The notes under the pieces were generated by a model. The model had not been told where the DNA came from. It worked only from the letters and a program-made list of their open reading frames with translations, and did not search any database. Both the position numbers and the translations under genes were made by a program. DNA of 41,123 nt from JBFWIW01 sp050253535. Lineage in GTDB: Bacteria > Bacillota > Clostridia > Oscillospirales > Oscillospiraceae. The stretch covers positions 1 through 41,123 of the forward strand of contig JBFWIW010000018.1 of assembly GCA_050253535.1 (NCBI GenBank), read 5' to 3'. Shown piece by piece: positions 31,922 through 39,279 of the stretch. How positions within the stretch are numbered: the first letter of the stretch is position 1; each line of letters opens with the position of its first letter.

Positions 31922-31960
31922 TTTGCCACATCCTTTCAAAAATCGTTTTATTGTGTTTAA

Positions 31961-31989
31961 ATGTTACCATATTGTAAAATTGATGTCAA
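31961..31989 (-). promoter_or_regulatory. Promoter of the dehydrogenase gene
   Basis: Minus-strand TTGACA (31984-31989), 17 bp, TAACAT (31961-31966). Confidence 0.75.
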
Positions 31990-31994
31990 GTAGA

Positions 31995-32007
31995 ATTGTT
32001 GAACAAT
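31995..32007. promoter_or_regulatory. Candidate GntR operator
   Basis: The 13-bp palindrome ATTGTT-G-AACAAT lies five bases upstream of the dehydrogenase -35 in the divergent intergenic region. FadR-subfamily GntR proteins bind short palindromes of this kind; the assignment is inference. Confidence 0.55.
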
Positions 32008-32194
32008 GTATTTATAGTAGACATCTTTTATATAATATAATATAATAAACGTAATGCTATATCGCGTATCCGTACCCGGACAGGGCGCGCGCAAAAAGCC
32101 ATGGCGTCAAAGACGCCATATGAAAATTATACGATGAACGCTCTGCTTTTATGATATATTTCACAGTAAAAGCATTCAAACCGAGGTATTGTAC

Positions 32195-32884
32195 ATGTTT
32201 GAGAATAAAACGTCCCAATCCCCGCTGAATCTGGTTTCAACCGTCGACGCGCTGATTATCGCACTTACAAAAGCAATTCTGGACGGCAGTTACAGTCCGG
32301 GGGAACAGCTGCGCGAGGCCGATTTGGTCAACCAATATAAAGTCAGCCGCCACTCAATCAGAGAGGCGTTCACAACGCTCGTTGAGCAGGGGATACTCAA
32401 TAAAGAACCGAACCGGGGCGTTTTTATTCCGGTTCTTACATCTGAAGATATTGCGGATTTATATAAGACAAGGGCTTTGTTTGAAATCGAGGCCGTGAAA
32501 TATGCCGCGCTGAACGACATGGGCAGTGAAAATTTATCTAACGCAATTATGATTTTTGAGGGATTGAATGAAAACAGTCATTGGAGCGATATTATTGAGG
32601 CTGATGTAAATTTCCACAGGGAATTGGTGAATTTATTTAACAGCCCCCGTATTTCAGCGATGTATAAGAATATTCTCGCTGAATTTCGCCTGTGCAGCTT
32701 TCAGGCGCGAAGCCCGTTTTATTCGCTGGAAAATACAAAACTGATTCATAAAAAAATAGCCGAGGCCATAGAAAGCGGGAATTTTGATGAGGCGGTTATG
32801 CTGATCAAAAGCCATTTGGAGACCAGTTCAAAAGAACACCAGTCAAAGCTGAGCGATAAGACGGCGAAGCCGGCCGGTGAATGA
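32195..32884 (+). CDS. GntR-family (FadR subfamily) transcriptional regulator
   Basis: A 229-residue regulator. The N-terminal winged helix has SYSPGEQLREADLVNQYKVS, RHSIREAFTTLVEQGIL and KEPNRGVFIP, and the C-terminal FCD ligand-binding domain (about 85-215) has ADVNFHREL and later His residues that usually bind a metal or acid ligand. FCD regulators often respond to sugar acids or organic acids. It is divergent from the dehydrogenase and likely controls the dehydrogenase, transaldolase and TRAP receptor genes. The start is ATG 32195, seven bases after GAGGT. Confidence 0.9.
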   Translation: MFENKTSQSPLNLVSTVDALIIALTKAILDGSYSPGEQLREADLVNQYKVSRHSIREAFTTLVEQGILNKEPNRGVFIPVLTSEDIADLYKTRALFEIEAVKYAALNDMGSENLSNAIMIFEGLNENSHWSDIIEADVNFHRELVNLFNSPRISAMYKNILAEFRLCSFQARSPFYSLENTKLIHKKIAEAIESGNFDEAVMLIKSHLETSSKEHQSKLSDKTAKPAGE

Positions 32885-32888
32885 TAAA

Positions 32889-32930
32889 CAAACCCCGCGC
32901 AGCCCGGAAGGGCCGCGCGGGGTTTTACTT
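32889..32930. terminator. Terminator between GntR and XRE-D genes
   Basis: AAACCCCGCGC / GCGCGGGGTTTT, T-rich on both ends, convergent position. Confidence 0.85.
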
Positions 32931-32950
32931 GTCGAAAATAGGGGGCCGGT

Positions 32951-33172
32951 TTATCGGCAGGGCTTTCTGCTGTCGGTAAGGCCGGCGAGATAATCTATGC
33001 TTGTGCCGTAAAGCTTCGCGAGCTTTACCATGATTTCCAGCGGTACGGGGCGCTCCCCGCGCTCGTATTTTGAGTAGAGGGACTGGTCGCACATCAGATA
33101 ATCGGCGACCTGCCTCTGTGTCATGTCGCGGTCTTCCCGCATATCACGTATTTTGAGTTTCATCCGCATCAC
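32951..33172 (-). CDS. XRE-family regulator D
   Basis: A 73-residue Cro/C1-type HTH protein: MREDRDMTQRQVADYLMCD, QSLYSKYERGERPVPLEIM, then LYGTSIDYLAGLTDSR. It is close to XRE-A and to the decayed XRE-B. It contains only the DNA-binding domain, so dimerisation and any effector response must come from elsewhere, perhaps from the tiny partner protein. It is divergent from tiny gene C across 73 bp with paired GGAC-N5-GTCC sites. GGTGATG precedes the start. Confidence 0.88.
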   Translation of the reverse strand: MMRMKLKIRDMREDRDMTQRQVADYLMCDQSLYSKYERGERPVPLEIMVKLAKLYGTSIDYLAGLTDSRKPCR

Positions 33173-33190
33173 CGAAAAAATTATACGACA

Positions 33191-33228
33191 GGACAGATAG
33201 TCCTATTGACATAATGGACAATATGTCC
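33191..33228. promoter_or_regulatory. Tandem GGAC-N5-GTCC operators
   Basis: Two identical-architecture palindromes: 33191-33203 (GGAC-AGATA-GTCC) and 33216-33228 (GGAC-AATAT-GTCC), centres 25 bp apart. The second fills the -35/-10 spacer of tiny gene C. XRE-D is the obvious candidate binder, so both directions could be repressed together. Confidence 0.7.
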
Positions 33229-33234
33229 TAAAAT
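33206..33234 (+). promoter_or_regulatory. Promoter of tiny gene C
   Basis: TTGACA (33206-33211), 17 bp, TAAAAT (33229-33234). The predicted start site at about 33241 leaves only about five bases before ATG 33246, so the mRNA would be practically leaderless. Confidence 0.7.
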
Positions 33235-33245
33235 TATACCCGGTG

Positions 33246-33422
33246 ATGCCTGCGCCGGACTATAAAGAGATGTATCAGAAGATACTTCGCGCCTCGGATG
33301 CGGCGATAAATATTATCATAGCCGCCCAGCGTGAGGAGGAAGAGATATATATCTCGTCCCCCGAACCGGAGCTGAAAGTTATAGCGGCGGCGGAAGAGGA
33401 AGAAGACGAGGCCGGGGAGTAA
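33246..33422 (+). CDS. Tiny acidic protein C, partner of XRE-D
   Basis: A 58-residue paralogue of tiny proteins A and B: PDYKEMY, RASDAAI, AAQREEEEIY and SSPEPELK are conserved, and the C-terminus is strongly acidic (EEEEDEAGE). Two extra residues (PA) follow the start. No ribosome binding site fits ATG 33246 or GTG 33243, in line with a leaderless message. The coding DNA carries the same 14-bp palindrome as gene A (33342-33355). Confidence 0.75.
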   Translation: MPAPDYKEMYQKILRASDAAINIIIAAQREEEEIYISSPEPELKVIAAAEEEEDEAGE

Positions 33423-33451
33423 ATTTCAGGCAGAGGAAAATAAAAGGTGCG

Positions 33452-33475
33452 GCCCGGTGTTGAAAAACGCCGGGC
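33452..33475 (+). terminator. Terminator of tiny gene C
   Basis: GCCCGGTGTT-GAAA-AACGCCGGGC stem-loop, weak T-tail (TGTCTGATT). Confidence 0.65.
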
Positions 33476-33509
33476 TGTCTGATTATGTCATAATATTGTA
33501 TATTAAGTG

Positions 33510-33538
33510 TTGTATGGGAAATTTTAGAATGGTACAAT
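33510..33538 (+). promoter_or_regulatory. Conserved-spacer promoter, copy 6 of 6 (no protein gene follows)
   Basis: TTGTAT (33510-33515), 17 bp with GGGAAATT and GAATGG, TACAAT (33533-33538), upstream box ATTGTATATTAAGTG. Confidence 0.75.
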
Positions 33539-33544
33539 AGACAT

Positions 33545-33678
33545 GATATAGATCAGTTGTGAGGCGTTTATCATATAGCTGGTTATAGCAATTAAACGAA
33601 GTTCGTCCAAAGGCTGATATCTGTGAGGATTATCCAAGAGAAGCAGCCCGATCACTAAAGTGATTGGCTGCTTCTTTT
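33545..33678 (+). ncRNA. Possible small RNA between a conserved promoter and a terminator
   Basis: The interval from the predicted start site to a strong hairpin (AAGCAGCC.ATCACT with AGTGAT.GGCTGCTT, 33641-33673, then CTTTT) is about 130 nt and holds no reading frame above a few codons with a ribosome site. It is either a small RNA or the scar of a deleted gene. The hairpin also ends the convergent surface-protein gene. Confidence 0.35.
33639..33678. terminator. Bidirectional terminator of the SLH surface protein gene
   Basis: Sixteen-pair imperfect stem AGAAGCAGCC..ATCACT / AGTGAT..GGCTGCTTCT with T-rich flanks, 9 bp from the surface-protein stop codon. Confidence 0.8.
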
Positions 33679-33686
33679 GAATTCTA

Positions 33687-36600
33687 TTATATTTGTAGCA
33701 GATTATAAAGGACTTGCGCCATCTGTGCGCGTGTTGCGGTTGCTGAAGGCAGCAGACATCCGTTGTTTCCACTGACCACACCGGCGTTGACTAAATGATT
33801 CAAAGCCTCCTGCGCATAGGAAGAAACACTAACACCGTCTGTGAAGTCAGAGATAGATTTTCCGGAATCCCCCTCTGGGAGTTGGCTGATTTCTTTTAGC
33901 GTGTTGTAAAGAAGGGTGAACATCTGCTGACGTGAGATAGCCTGCTCCGGTGCAAATCTGTTGTTGCCCACGCCGTTTGAAATACCGAGTTGTTTTGCTG
34001 CTGCCAGATAACCGGTATAGTAGGTGTTTCCAGCGTCGGAGAAGTTATCCGTTGCGTTTTCCTCAGGCTCAATGCCATATGCGCGCATGACCAATGTAAT
34101 AAACTGACCACGGTTTAATGTTGCATTGGGACTAAACGTAGTTTCGGTCGTTCCGCCAGTGATGCCACGCGCCGCGAGAAAGTTGACTGCATCAGCATAC
34201 CACGCGCTCTCGGATACGTCGGTAAAGCTTACCTTGTTGTATACCACAGCGTAAGTGGAGAAATGCGTTGCAGAAAAGACCACAGTGCCTGTTGCGGCAT
34301 CATAATATCCATTTGTTACGGTTTCAAGCCCACCGTCATCGTTTATATAGTAGACGATAATTGCATTTATGTCCTCATCCGCAAATGGCGTATATGGAAT
34401 AGATACGGTAACCGGTCCGCCGAACTGCGAAATGGTATTACCGCCGCTGGTAACTGTAAAATCATAAACCGGATGTGTACCAACTGCCTGCTGAACAGAA
34501 TCCGGGAGCACCGAGGTATCTGTCAGAGCAACAGAGAAGGTTACACTGCCAGAAGCTGAATTTGAAATGGTACTGAGTGCCGCTGAGCCAAATGTTACGG
34601 AGCCAAGACCTGTTGAGACAGTCAGGCCGCCCAAATTTCCATCGGCAAGACTATCAATGGAAGTCGTTGGGATTGTTAGCTCTGCAGAGTCGACATCCGA
34701 AGTATCTTCCACCTTAATTTCCACATAAGGTTCACCGTCGTTTGTCTCCGCCGCGTCCTTTGCTTTTGCCAGTGTGTTGCTGATCTGTGACTGAGTTACA
34801 GCTGACGAAGCTATACCGCTAGAAGAGGTTGTTGGCGCAATTGTTATTGTCGCAGTGTTTCCTGAAACAGTGATTTTTGGGGTGCTCACTGAGAAATCGC
34901 CACTAGATCCAGATGACGTTTTTACTGCCCACTGCGCATATACGGTTATATCGGCCGAAACTTCTGTATTAGCCGTAAAGGGTACACCGTTTCCGTCTGC
35001 CAAAGAATTCCAACCGTTGAAGGTATAACCGCTTCTTGTCGGAGCAGTGGGAAGGGTACCTGTATTATCGAACAATGCAACAGCCAAAGTGGTCGGGTTT
35101 GCATCAGTATCTCCGTCGTTTTTATCGAATGTCACCGTGTTGGCAAGAACCGGATAACCACTGTTTACTCCGGATATGATTGTCCACACGCCTGCCGCGG
35201 ATTCATTCTTATTTGTCTCAAGAAGAGCCGCAAAGTCACTGCTCTTCATGTATTCCGAAGTTTTAGGTGTAAGTGAATCTTCATCTGATCCGGAGCCATA
35301 TCCTATTCCTACTTTATAAGCCGCATCAACAGTGGTATCAATTATGGTCTGGCTTGCATCACTATTCCAGTATGCATGTGAAATAGATGAAGCATCCTCT
35401 TCATATCCGATAAAAGAACCGACGTAAGAATATTCTCCGCCTGCGACATCGCCTGTGGCATAGCAGTTTGTAGCAGTAATATCATAGATATCTCCGAACA
35501 GACCTCCAACATAAGCGTCATCACCGCCTGCTATATTTCCCGCTGCATAGGAATCTGAGATAGTGGTTGCATAGACGTATCCAACGCTACCACCTACATA
35601 GGAATAATCACCGCCTGTCACATTTACCTCGGCACCACAGTTTGAAATGGAACCGTCATCAAATTCTCCGGAAATGCCGCCAATACAGGTATCCTCTCCG
35701 CTTGATGATACAGTACCCGAAGCAAAACAGTTTGTTATGCTGCTACCATTACCATATCCGACAATACATCCAATGTATGGGTAGTCACAAGAGGAATATA
35801 TGGACGTATCCTCCATACGTATGTTGCTTATTGAAGCATGCTCCACATAACCAAATAATCCCGCTTCGTACAGATCTCCATTAGGCTTTTCCAAGGTTGC
35901 GATTTTTAGGTTTACGATTTTCTTGTAATTGCCGTCAAAAGTTCCACAAAAGTATGTGTCGTCATTTCCGATTGGATTCCAATCATGTGCGCCAAGGTCT
36001 ATAACGGAAACACTGTCTGCGATTTTAATCGTATAGCCGTAAAAGTCGCTGCCTTGATTGTTTACCTGATCCGCTACCCAAGCAAGCTGTGCAGCATTTT
36101 CAATGGTATATGTATTTGTATCCTCGTCCAGAGCAGGTGATTCGATTGCATTATTGGCTTCATCTGTCCAATAATCTGTCCATCTTGCATACAAGGCGAC
36201 ATCTCCTCCATACACCTCATATGAATCACCAGGGGAATAGAAAGAGCCGTATTCATCGACCCATCCCGCAAAATTGAGACTTCCGTTTGTCCACCCGTCA
36301 TAGACAGAGGCCAGTGTAAAACTGTCACCCTCTGCGTATACATTTTCGTCTGCGAGAGATGTGTCTGTTCCGTTGTTTGCATAATAGGTCACTGTATGAG
36401 TCTGCTTCCAATTTGCATAGAAGGTGACATTTTCAGTGCCCATCGTATAATAAGAGCCAGCGCTATAGACTGTAGATGACACCTTCCAGCCTCCAAAGAT
36501 ATAACCGTCTTTGGTCAGGCCATCACCGGAGGCTAGCTCAACCGGGTCACTTTCTACATATGATGAGCCGTCTGTCGGCACTGTACCAGATCCTCCATTT

Positions 36601-38309
36601 AGGTTATAGGCTACCGTATAGGTAGGTTTGGCCTCCCATTTTGCATAAATTTCGGTGTTTGCTGTTATTGAGGTTCCAAAATCAAATGGGGTACTTAAAT
36701 CGCTGGAGGTATACCATCCTACAAAATTATCAAGGTGCTTCGTAGGCGCTGTTCCTGGCGCTCCAACCGTGTCGCCATCAGCCACGTTCACCACTTTGTA
36801 GCTGGTGTTACTGTCACTGTAAAATGTAACAGTATGGGTGGTGGTGGGAGTTGTATAGTATAGTCCCTCGAGATAAGGATATCCGCCGTTTATACCGCAA
36901 ACCGATGTCCAGCTTCTTGCGTTGTCCCCTTGTTTATTTGTGTTTAACAGTTCGGCAAATGATGCACTGGTCATTTCGTCCCCAGACTTTGCCGTTGAAG
37001 GATCAGAAGTGTAATTAATACCCACTTTATAATCTGAACCGAGCACCGCTCCGTCTAATACGGTTAGTGTTGCGTCTTTATTCCAATATATATTGGAATA
37101 AAGACTGGAGAGGTCAGTTTCCTCACTTGATTGAAAAGAACCAATAAAGCAGCCACCCGGTGTAAACGGTATCCTTGAGATATTTCCCGAAGCGTAGCAG
37201 TTACTGATGCTGGAGGGAGAGTAATCCGAAGTAGCGCCTCCAATAAATTCGCCGACTGCTGATGAATCTGCTTTTTTGATAGATGCATTTCCAGTTGCAA
37301 AGCTATTGCTGATATTACCCCATACGTAACCACCAATAAAACCGCCAGCATAATTATATGCAGTCACATCTCCGGTTGCAAAACAGTTTTCTATGTTGGC
37401 AAAACTGTCTCCAATGAGGCCGCCTGCAACAGACGTTTTGACTTTACAACAGGTAATATTGCCGGTGGCATAACTGTCATAGACGTTGGTTGTCCCATTT
37501 CCGCTCGCAAGACCTATAAGGCCACCTGCAAACATTAAGGCTTCTCCGGAGACGGTTCCCGTTGCATAACAGTTTGTTATAGAACGGGTGCTGCCAATGT
37601 CCGCGCTGAAATATCCCACCAAACCTCCGGCATACGATTCAAGGATGCCTGCGTATGCGATATTTACGGAGGAACTACATTGATCAATATTAGATAAACT
37701 GTATCCTACAATGCCACCTGAATAATTTCCCAGGACGTGATCGCTGAGATTGCCGTTTATATTGCCCGAGGTAGAGCAGTTTGATATCGTGCCGCCAAAT
37801 GTTTTGCCTGCAATTCCCCCTACATAATTACTGCCAACAGTATAGGAAGTAATTATGGTTATATTTTCCATTTTAACATTTTCTATGATTCCGGTGGCAG
37901 AAGAGCTGCCAATGAGGCCGACACTTGTCAAACTTGAAGGGGACGATGACGTTCCTATCGTCATGTTCGAAATTGTATTGTCATTGCCGTCAAAGGTACC
38001 TGAAAAAGAATTGCTTAATGTACCGATTGGCGTCCACTCATGTGCTCCAAGGTCTATAGCTGTATAATCCGCAATTTTAATTATATAGCCGTCAAAGTTG
38101 CTGCCTTGATTGTTTACCTGATCCGCTACCCATGCAAGCTCTTGGGCACTTGTAATTGTATACGTTGTTGAGCTCAAAGTAGGTTCAGTAGCGTAATCTA
38201 TCCAGTTCCCTGACGGGTCCGTCGCTGATGCCGGTATCATAATACCGTTCATAAGAACAATGGTTATTACCAAAGCCAGAAAAATACTGATTTTCCCTTT
38301 TACTTTCAT
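33687..38309 (-). CDS. Large SLH-anchored surface protein with GLUG and InlB-type repeats
   Basis: 1540 residues. Residues 1-29 form a signal peptide (LALVITIVLM core, cleavage after ASA). There are two GLUG-rich modules, each opened by AWVADQVNNQGS and IDLGAH.W.PIG (about 53-440 and 740-1010), with many SGGIVGY/NCYATG-type short repeats. Listeria-Bacteroides (InlB B-type) repeats lie at about 480-730 (for example YAKWEAKPTYTVAYNLNGGS) and again near 1045-1110. A Ser/Thr/Asp-rich region follows. Three S-layer homology domains end it (about 1365-1540: FTDVSESAWYADAVNFL, NFSDAGNTYYTGYLAAAKQL and the last DFTDGVSVSSYAQEALNHL). SLH domains bind pyruvylated cell-wall polymer. Function is probably adhesion or surface coat. 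AAAGGTGAT precedes the ATG. Divergent from a TetR gene. Confidence 0.9.
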   Translation of the reverse strand: MKVKGKISIFLALVITIVLMNGIMIPASATDPSGNWIDYATEPTLSSTTYTITSAQELAWVADQVNNQGSNFDGYIIKIADYTAIDLGAHEWTPIGTLSNSFSGTFDGNDNTISNMTIGTSSSPSSLTSVGLIGSSSATGIIENVKMENITIITSYTVGSNYVGGIAGKTFGGTISNCSTSGNINGNLSDHVLGNYSGGIVGYSLSNIDQCSSSVNIAYAGILESYAGGLVGYFSADIGSTRSITNCYATGTVSGEALMFAGGLIGLASGNGTTNVYDSYATGNITCCKVKTSVAGGLIGDSFANIENCFATGDVTAYNYAGGFIGGYVWGNISNSFATGNASIKKADSSAVGEFIGGATSDYSPSSISNCYASGNISRIPFTPGGCFIGSFQSSEETDLSSLYSNIYWNKDATLTVLDGAVLGSDYKVGINYTSDPSTAKSGDEMTSASFAELLNTNKQGDNARSWTSVCGINGGYPYLEGLYYTTPTTTHTVTFYSDSNTSYKVVNVADGDTVGAPGTAPTKHLDNFVGWYTSSDLSTPFDFGTSITANTEIYAKWEAKPTYTVAYNLNGGSGTVPTDGSSYVESDPVELASGDGLTKDGYIFGGWKVSSTVYSAGSYYTMGTENVTFYANWKQTHTVTYYANNGTDTSLADENVYAEGDSFTLASVYDGWTNGSLNFAGWVDEYGSFYSPGDSYEVYGGDVALYARWTDYWTDEANNAIESPALDEDTNTYTIENAAQLAWVADQVNNQGSDFYGYTIKIADSVSVIDLGAHDWNPIGNDDTYFCGTFDGNYKKIVNLKIATLEKPNGDLYEAGLFGYVEHASISNIRMEDTSIYSSCDYPYIGCIVGYGNGSSITNCFASGTVSSSGEDTCIGGISGEFDDGSISNCGAEVNVTGGDYSYVGGSVGYVYATTISDSYAAGNIAGGDDAYVGGLFGDIYDITATNCYATGDVAGGEYSYVGSFIGYEEDASSISHAYWNSDASQTIIDTTVDAAYKVGIGYGSGSDEDSLTPKTSEYMKSSDFAALLETNKNESAAGVWTIISGVNSGYPVLANTVTFDKNDGDTDANPTTLAVALFDNTGTLPTAPTRSGYTFNGWNSLADGNGVPFTANTEVSADITVYAQWAVKTSSGSSGDFSVSTPKITVSGNTATITIAPTTSSSGIASSAVTQSQISNTLAKAKDAAETNDGEPYVEIKVEDTSDVDSAELTIPTTSIDSLADGNLGGLTVSTGLGSVTFGSAALSTISNSASGSVTFSVALTDTSVLPDSVQQAVGTHPVYDFTVTSGGNTISQFGGPVTVSIPYTPFADEDINAIIVYYINDDGGLETVTNGYYDAATGTVVFSATHFSTYAVVYNKVSFTDVSESAWYADAVNFLAARGITGGTTETTFSPNATLNRGQFITLVMRAYGIEPEENATDNFSDAGNTYYTGYLAAAKQLGISNGVGNNRFAPEQAISRQQMFTLLYNTLKEISQLPEGDSGKSISDFTDGVSVSSYAQEALNHLVNAGVVSGNNGCLLPSATATRAQMAQVLYNLLQI

Positions 38310-38420
38310 TGCATATCACCTTTCAGATTTTAATATTTCTATATTTGTTTTCGTATCTCCCAGCTGAGTTGTTTGCATTACTGACAGATATATACTATAA
38401 TTTTAATGTATTAATTGCTT

Positions 38421-38440
38421 CTACCAAACGTGGTTAGTAG
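38421..38440. promoter_or_regulatory. Imperfect palindrome between surface-protein and TetR genes
   Basis: CTACCA-AACG-TGGTTAG lies in the divergent intergenic region, about 70 bp upstream of the TetR start. Candidate operator, weak evidence. Confidence 0.4.
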
Positions 38441-38493
38441 CAACGATATTATATATTGTCTTTTCCTATAATGCAATATGTGAATGGAGAAAG

Positions 38494-39114
38494 ATGACGA
38501 TGGAAAAAAACAACCGAACCAAGGAACAGGGGGCCGAGACCAAGAGAAAAATTTATCAATGCGCGGAGAGGCTGTTTCGACAGTATGATTATCAAGACGT
38601 CAGCGTGAAGGCCATAACAGACATGGCCAGGATTACAAAGGGTACATTTTACGTACATTTTGAATCCAAGGATGCCCTGTATATTGAGCTGTTCTCGGCT
38701 TATGCTGAGCGGATGGATGCGCAATACAAAGCCTTTCTGGATACTTTACCATCCGAAATGTCTTCCGGCGATATGATGTTGGTTTTTGTAAATGAACTCG
38801 TTGATTTGATGGTTACACAGGTTGGGTATGACAATTTAAGAACAATCTATCGGCTGCAGCTTACGGACACGATAAGTATGGAGTCTGTCAAGGGCTATGG
38901 ACGGACGCTTTATACGCTTTTCCAGAAGGTACTGGAGCGTGGCATCCGTCAGAAAGAATTTAAAGCCGAACTCTCCTTAGAAGCCCTAACCCATCATTTT
39001 GTCATGGCCATTCGAGGACTTACCTACGAATGGTGCATCCGCTATCCCGATTTTGATTTCAAACAGGAGGCTGTTGCTCATTTTCAGCTGCTGCTTTATG
39101 GAATCAGTGCGTAA
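38494..39114 (+). CDS. TetR-family regulator
   Basis: A 206-residue regulator. The N-terminal TetR helix-turn-helix has ETKRKIYQCAERLFRQYDYQ, then DVSVKAITDMARITKGTFYVHFESKDAL, the family signature. The C-terminal ligand domain (about 75-205) is helical and not specific. It is divergent from the surface-protein gene, so it likely regulates that gene and itself. Start at 38494 or at ATG 38500; GGAGA suits either. Confidence 0.9.
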   Translation: MTMEKNNRTKEQGAETKRKIYQCAERLFRQYDYQDVSVKAITDMARITKGTFYVHFESKDALYIELFSAYAERMDAQYKAFLDTLPSEMSSGDMMLVFVNELVDLMVTQVGYDNLRTIYRLQLTDTISMESVKGYGRTLYTLFQKVLERGIRQKEFKAELSLEALTHHFVMAIRGLTYEWCIRYPDFDFKQEAVAHFQLLLYGISA

Positions 39115-39227
39115 AGCGTATGTTTGGGAAGTAAAAAATATAGGCTGCGTATTAAGAGCTTACTGTGACATTTAAATACATCTGTGAACTTCGTGTAATG
39201 TTTATAATGATCACCCACCCACAAATT

Positions 39228-39263
39228 AAAGCCGCCGCGGGCCAAACTGGCCCGCGGCGGCTT
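39228..39263. terminator. Terminator of the coiled-coil protein gene
   Basis: Sixteen-bp perfect stem (39228-39243 with 39249-39264; AAAGCCGCCGCGGGCC arm) 16 bp from the stop of the minus-strand gene, with flanking A/T. Confidence 0.8.
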
Positions 39264-39279
39264 TGCTGAGTTTTAGGGT

